From Marinilabiliales bacterium (GTDB lineage Bacteria; Bacteroidota; Bacteroidia; Bacteroidales; F082), in contig PKSW01000131.1 of NCBI GenBank assembly GCA_002869465.1, forward strand, positions 1-11,114: DNA of 11,114 nt. Direction: 5' to 3'. Positions 8,083-11,114 of this stretch are shown here, in pieces. The translations under genes and the position numbers were made by a program. Below the pieces are notes generated by a model. The model had not been told where the DNA came from, did no database searches, and saw only the letters and a list, made by a program, of their open reading frames with translations. Position 1 is the first letter of the stretch. Every line of letters begins with the position of its first letter.

Positions 8083-8113
8083 CAAATGTAATGGTTTTTC
8101 AATGACAAGTCAA
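8083..8113 (-). promoter_or_regulatory. Promoter for the type IX cargo / TonB receptor unit
   Basis: The minus strand carries TACATTTG at 8090-8083, a perfect TAnnTTTG -7 element, with TTG at 8113-8111 exactly 20 bp upstream as a -33 element. This matches the Bacteroidota housekeeping promoter in both sequence and spacing. It sits 27 bp upstream of the ATG at 8055, which also supports that start over the TTG at 8085, since that TTG would fall inside the -7 element. Confidence 0.7.
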
Positions 8114-8173
8114 TTCGATGAATAAAATATCAAATTTCACCCACTAAAAATAGCTAGTTGAATATGCGAATGA

Positions 8174-8911
8174 TTATAATGCCTGTAATGCTTGCAAAGC
8201 CTCCGTAATGTGCTTTTCGGCCTGTAGTTGTGAATTGAAGATATAAACCACTTTCCCGTTTTTATCGATGATATAGGTTGTTCGGCCTTCCAGCAATCCC
8301 AAAAAACTTTTGGGCACACCAAAAAGATCCCGCACAGCACCATTTTCGTCGCTTAGTAATGTGAAATTTAATTGATGTTTTTCTGCGAATGCTTTATGAC
8401 TCTCAATATCATCCGAACTGATACCGATCACCATGGCATCGGCATCCATAAAATCTTCATATTGATCCCGGAACGAGCAGGCTTGTTTAGTACATCCGGG
8501 GGAATCATCTTTTGGATAAAAATAAATGACCAGGTTCTTTGTACCTAACACTTCTGAAATGTCGAATATCTCACCATATTGATCCGGTAATGAAAATGTG
8601 GGGATGGCACTTCCAACTTCAATTTTTTCGCCTGATTCATTACCACTATTACCAAACATGAAATAGGAACCAAAGAGCACCAGGTAGATGATCAGGTAAA
8701 ACCGGTAGAAATTTCGGAACTTCAAATAATTCTTATTATCGGGGTAAATATTACCAAATATGGCTCTTAATTCTTTCATGAATACAGGTTTTATATTGAT
8801 GGTCCAGCTATCTGTCTGATAGACCATTTTTCTGAATTTACTGCGGTAGTAAGTCAGTGGGATTCCCCAGACAAAGAATAAAATGAGCCATATATTTTCT
8901 ATAATCCACAT
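8174..8911 (-). CDS. Membrane-anchored PrxQ/Bcp-type peroxiredoxin
   Basis: Thiol peroxidase that reduces H2O2 or organic hydroperoxides, here tethered to the membrane. The first 96 of 245 residues hold two hydrophobic segments (about 4-20 and 69-86) joined by a loop with many Lys and Arg (SKFRK at 24-28, KFR at 64-66). The rest is a full AhpC/TSA domain: FSLPDQYGE (106-114), YFYPKDDSPGC with peroxidatic C140, resolving C145 five residues on as in Bcp, and GRTTYIID with the conserved Arg at 210. The usual Thr of the PxxxTxxC-type motif is Ser here. Free Bcp proteins are about 155 aa, so the anchor is an added domain. By the positive-inside rule the catalytic domain would face the periplasm (inference). 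It starts 2 nt after the DUF1295 stop, the third gene of that operon. The domain call is firm; topology is not proved. Confidence 0.9.
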   Translation of the reverse strand: MWIIENIWLILFFVWGIPLTYYRSKFRKMVYQTDSWTINIKPVFMKELRAIFGNIYPDNKNYLKFRNFYRFYLIIYLVLFGSYFMFGNSGNESGEKIEVGSAIPTFSLPDQYGEIFDISEVLGTKNLVIYFYPKDDSPGCTKQACSFRDQYEDFMDADAMVIGISSDDIESHKAFAEKHQLNFTLLSDENGAVRDLFGVPKSFLGLLEGRTTYIIDKNGKVVYIFNSQLQAEKHITEALQALQAL

Positions 8912-8913
8912 AT

Positions 8914-9696
8914 TTATTTTTTAGGAAACCATGGAATAAAAGCACTTGTTTTCTCAATATATGTTTTGTACTCGGGTTTTTTATCTTTCAATGATTTCTC
9001 AAGCAATGCCACACCCGATACTTTAATAATTAAAGCTGTCATTAGTAAAGATCCGAGAAACGGAATATAACTACCTGCCGCGATGCTTATAAGCCCGAAA
9101 CCCCACCATACTGCTGCATCGCCGAAATAATTAGGATGGCGTGTGTATCTCCAAAAGCCTGTATCCAACACTTTACCTTTATTGCCTGGATTCTTTTTGA
9201 ATTTCGCCAGTTGATAGTCGCCACCTGCTTCAAACGTAAAACCAATGATCCAGAATATGATGCCCAGGTAATCAAAAATATTCAGACTGTTGCTGGCCGA
9301 CGTATATTGAGCACCCAACAATGGGGCTGATATGAGCCACATCAGAACACCTTGCAATAAGAAAGTCTGGAAAAAGCTGACCCACCAGTACCTGTGTTCT
9401 CCGTAATTTCTTCTGAACTCCTTGTATCTGAAGTCTTCTCCTTTTCCAATATTTCGCCAGGCAAGATACATAGTAAGCCTTAATCCCCAGATAGTTACTA
9501 ATGACAAGACCAGCAGTTTCCTGAGCTCATAACCTTCTGTGAAGAAGTAATAAACGATACCCGCCAATACGTAGCCAAATCCCCAGAAAATATCAACAAT
9601 ACTCACATTTTTCAAGAAGATGCTGACAATCCACAACAGGGTCATCATAGAAATGATGATCAGCAGGCCATACAGGTATATTTCAAGAAATTCCAT
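8914..9696 (-). CDS. DUF1295 integral membrane protein (steroid 5-alpha-reductase-like C-terminus)
   Basis: Polytopic inner-membrane protein of 260 aa, a normal DUF1295 length. Hydrophobic segments lie at about 6-27, 37-54, 60-79, 107-128, 140-158 and 193-228 (the last long enough for one hairpin or two passes). The signature is DTGFWRYTRHPNYFGD (178-193), and the C-terminal KKPEYKTYIEKTSAFIPW region completes it; related motifs in steroid reductases and isoprenylcysteine methyltransferases bind NADPH or SAM near the membrane surface. The substrate is unknown for this family; a lipid is a reasonable inference. The ATG overlaps the lipocalin stop by 1 nt (TAATG) and the stop lies 2 nt before the peroxiredoxin, so the three are translated as one unit. 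Related DUF1295 genes often sit with lipocalin and fatty-acid-modifying genes, which supports a role in membrane lipids. Confidence 0.88.
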   Translation of the reverse strand: MEFLEIYLYGLLIIISMMTLLWIVSIFLKNVSIVDIFWGFGYVLAGIVYYFFTEGYELRKLLVLSLVTIWGLRLTMYLAWRNIGKGEDFRYKEFRRNYGEHRYWWVSFFQTFLLQGVLMWLISAPLLGAQYTSASNSLNIFDYLGIIFWIIGFTFEAGGDYQLAKFKKNPGNKGKVLDTGFWRYTRHPNYFGDAAVWWGFGLISIAAGSYIPFLGSLLMTALIIKVSGVALLEKSLKDKKPEYKTYIEKTSAFIPWFPKK

Positions 9697-10229
9697 TAAT
9701 TTATTTTTTGAGGTACTTTAAAAAGTTGCTCTGTGTAATAACCCCGTTCGTTTGCTTCGGCAACGAGACGGTTATATGTTTCTTCATCCAATTTGGGAGT
9801 TCTGCTTAAAATCCACAAATAATTATCCGATGAACTTCCTACCAGTGCATATTGGTAATCCATGGTGTCTAATTCGAGGATGTAATAATCGGAATAAAAT
9901 ATCCAAAAGAAGGATACTTCCAATCTCGCTTTCGCAGGATCAGGAATCCGGGCTTTACCTGTTGCTTTTTTCAATTTGCCGTCCAATGTGTTTTTATACC
10001 CCTGATTGATAACTGCCACTTTGCCGTCATCCCGCATTTCGTAAGTTGCAGTCACGCCCACCAGGTCTTTTTCAAAACGGTTCGGAAGTCGGGCAATCTC
10101 ATACCAGGTACCGAGGTATTTATCTAGCTCGAAATTTTCAACGGTTGATTTATCAATGGCCATTTCACTTTTCGTTTTGCAGCTTATTATGCTAATGAAT
10201 ATGATGGATATTAAGGCAATATTTTTCAT
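9696..10229 (-). CDS. blc: Blc-like lipocalin lipoprotein
   Basis: Bacterial lipocalin of 177 aa, close in layout to E. coli Blc, which binds lysophospholipids and fatty acids in the outer membrane. The N-terminus is a lipoprotein signal: a hydrophobic stretch (4-16) and lipobox IISC with lipidated C17. The mature protein shows the lipocalin GxW motif in YLGTWYEIARLPNRFE (38-53), then VTATYEMRDDGK and INQGYK, the strand LEVSFFW (103-109), and the family end motif YLWILSRTP (137-145). Residues after C17 (KTKSE) do not clearly match the acidic surface-export signal known from some Bacteroidota, so a periplasm-facing anchor is more likely (inference). It is the first gene of the lipocalin/DUF1295/peroxiredoxin operon. 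No other lipoprotein family fits as well. Confidence 0.9.
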   Translation of the reverse strand: MKNIALISIIFISIISCKTKSEMAIDKSTVENFELDKYLGTWYEIARLPNRFEKDLVGVTATYEMRDDGKVAVINQGYKNTLDGKLKKATGKARIPDPAKARLEVSFFWIFYSDYYILELDTMDYQYALVGSSSDNYLWILSRTPKLDEETYNRLVAEANERGYYTEQLFKVPQKIN

Positions 10230-10240
10230 GGTGCATACTT

Positions 10241-10267
10241 AAAAAACAATTTTAACTGAATATTGTT
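10241..10267 (-). terminator. AT-rich hairpin plus T-run after the polyferredoxin gene
   Basis: In the transcript direction AACAAT pairs with ATTGTT, with a further TT/AA pair after one A-A mismatch and a CAGTT loop, followed directly by TTTT. The arms are 10262-10267 and 10245-10250. This has the shape of an intrinsic terminator but a very AT-rich stem. It lies 28 bp after the polyferredoxin stop, in the 65-bp gap before the lipocalin gene. A poor -7 look-alike, TAACTTCG at 10277-10270, sits next to it, so the element could also be in a leader. Confidence 0.45.
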
Positions 10268-10294
10268 CACGAAGTTACTGCTTAATATGATATG

Positions 10295-11114
10295 TTAGAA
10301 AGGAAAATCTTCAATGGTTTGCTTTGATTCGTCCAGCTTTATTTCCTTTGGTTTTTCAGCAAATACATGTTCGGGATTTCCATCCACATAAATGGACTTT
10401 GGATCGGTAGGGCAGGCATATTCGCATGCGCCGCAACCTATGCATATTTTATCATTTACTTCCGGAATAGTAAGGTTATCTTTTTTCAGGCTGAAATATT
10501 TCACCATATTCACAGCTTTGGTAGGACAGTGTTCAGAACAGGCACCACAAGCTGTTTCATCTGTATACACCACGCAATTTTCTTTAATGAACTTGGCCTT
10601 ACCGAGTTGCGTGAGCTTTTTATCGTCCACGGCAATGGGCTGTATGGCGCCGGTAGGACACACATCGGCACATAAAACGCATTCAAAATTGCAGTAATTC
10701 GTTTGATAGTCCATGGTAGGCTGCATCATCCCGCGCAATCCGTATTGCAGGAAGGAAGGTTGCAACACCTGTGTCGGGCAAGCACTCACACATAACTGGC
10801 AGGCGGTACATGCATCTACAAAGTGATCAATTGAAAGTGCACCCGGTGGAATAACCGGAAATTCTTTAATAACCGGCTTTTTGCCATTGTTAAGCCCCTC
10901 ACTATAGGCCTGTTTGGCTATCAAACTGACTCCGGTGGCAATAAATGCTGATTTCTTTATAAACTCCCTCCGGTCGTTTTTTTCTTGTTGAATTTCTTCC
11001 TGTTTGTCACTTCTAATCCAATCGAATTTATATTCAACACCACCTGCCGGACATACGGTAAGGCAATTCAGGCATCCCACGCATCTTGAAAAATCGACTT
11101 CTTTATTTTTGGTG
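10295..11114 (-). CDS. Multi-[4Fe-4S] polyferredoxin, NapH-NapG-like fusion (5' end outside window)
   Basis: Electron-transfer protein, partial. The frame is open to the right edge, and the residues before the GTG at 11080 complete the first cluster motif: VDFSRCVGCLNCLTVCP. Starting at that GTG would remove its first cysteine, so the true start is beyond the window. Five cluster motifs are visible: CVGCLNCLTVCP, then CTACQLCVSACP, CNFECVLCADVCP, a C-x8-CGACSEHCP form, and CIGCGACEYACP. Between the first and the other four (about 10975-10900) lies DRREFIKKSAFIATGVSLIA, a twin-arginine-like signal in the middle of the chain. The last four clusters with a Tat-like leader match the layout of NapG. 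I recall Bacteroidota proteins of about 500 aa in which a NapH-like membrane part precedes this; that part would be off the edge. It may pass electrons from the quinone pool to a periplasmic acceptor; the partner is not visible. No overlap with the lipocalin operon downstream. Confidence 0.88.
   Translation of the reverse strand, partial: TKNKEVDFSRCVGCLNCLTVCPAGGVEYKFDWIRSDKQEEIQQEKNDRREFIKKSAFIATGVSLIAKQAYSEGLNNGKKPVIKEFPVIPPGALSIDHFVDACTACQLCVSACPTQVLQPSFLQYGLRGMMQPTMDYQTNYCNFECVLCADVCPTGAIQPIAVDDKKLTQLGKAKFIKENCVVYTDETACGACSEHCPTKAVNMVKYFSLKKDNLTIPEVNDKICIGCGACEYACPTDPKSIYVDGNPEHVFAEKPKEIKLDESKQTIEDFPF

Noticed and set aside
8056..8085. TTG start adding 10 residues to the type IX cargo protein
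   Set aside because: It would fall in the -7 promoter element and would put polar residues ahead of a signal peptide that begins cleanly at the ATG at 8055.
8137..8343. 68-codon minus-strand frame overlapping the end of the peroxiredoxin gene
   Set aside because: It is in a different frame from the conserved peroxiredoxin C-terminus (GRTTYIID and onward), which is clearly the coding frame.
1..11114. CRISPR array, insertion sequence, prophage, defence island or RNA gene
   Set aside because: I found no spaced direct repeats, transposase or integrase motifs, terminal inverted repeats, or tRNA/rRNA-like stretches; nearly all DNA is taken by the ten genes described.

Overview
This window looks like chromosomal DNA from a member of the Bacteroidota. 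Three things point there: a secreted protein with a type IX secretion C-terminal sorting tail, a TonB-dependent receptor with an N-terminal carboxypeptidase-regulatory-like domain, and two perfect matches to the Bacteroidota -7 promoter element TAnnTTTG. The base composition is AT-leaning. I cannot name a genus. Every gene I can support lies on the minus strand, so transcription runs from right to left and there is no divergent promoter region.

Read in the direction of transcription, the right edge holds the 3' part of a polyferredoxin (10295-11114, 5' end outside the window). It resembles a NapH-type membrane ferredoxin fused to a NapG-type four-cluster ferredoxin. A hairpin with a T-run follows. 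Next comes a tight three-gene operon: a Blc-like lipocalin lipoprotein, a DUF1295 (steroid-reductase-like) integral membrane protein, and a membrane-anchored PrxQ/Bcp peroxiredoxin (10229 to 8174). Its junctions are a 1-nt TAATG overlap and a 2-nt gap. I infer that it serves envelope lipid upkeep or peroxide defence.

A promoter-bearing gap of 118 bp leads to a second unit: a small type IX-sorted secreted protein (start corrected to 8055), then a TonB-dependent outer-membrane receptor that starts with GTG (7267 to 4979). A 149-bp gap carries a weak hairpin and a good -7 element. It leads into a complete 2-oxoacid dehydrogenase operon, most likely pyruvate dehydrogenase: E1 alpha, E1 beta, E2 and E3 (4829 to 83). 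E1 alpha and E1 beta overlap by ATGA with a strong Shine-Dalgarno sequence upstream, E2 follows after 2 nt, and E3 after 39 nt. Another reading frame opens 11 bp after E3 and runs off the left edge.

Most of the window is ordinary metabolism and envelope biology. I see no CRISPR array, insertion sequence, tRNA, rRNA or prophage. The points worth a second look are the E3 subunit, whose NAD-binding glycine motif and adjacent acidic residue are both replaced; the internal twin-arginine-like motif in the polyferredoxin fusion; the lipocalin/DUF1295/peroxiredoxin operon and the predicted periplasmic side of its peroxiredoxin; and the pairing of a small type IX cargo with a TonB receptor.
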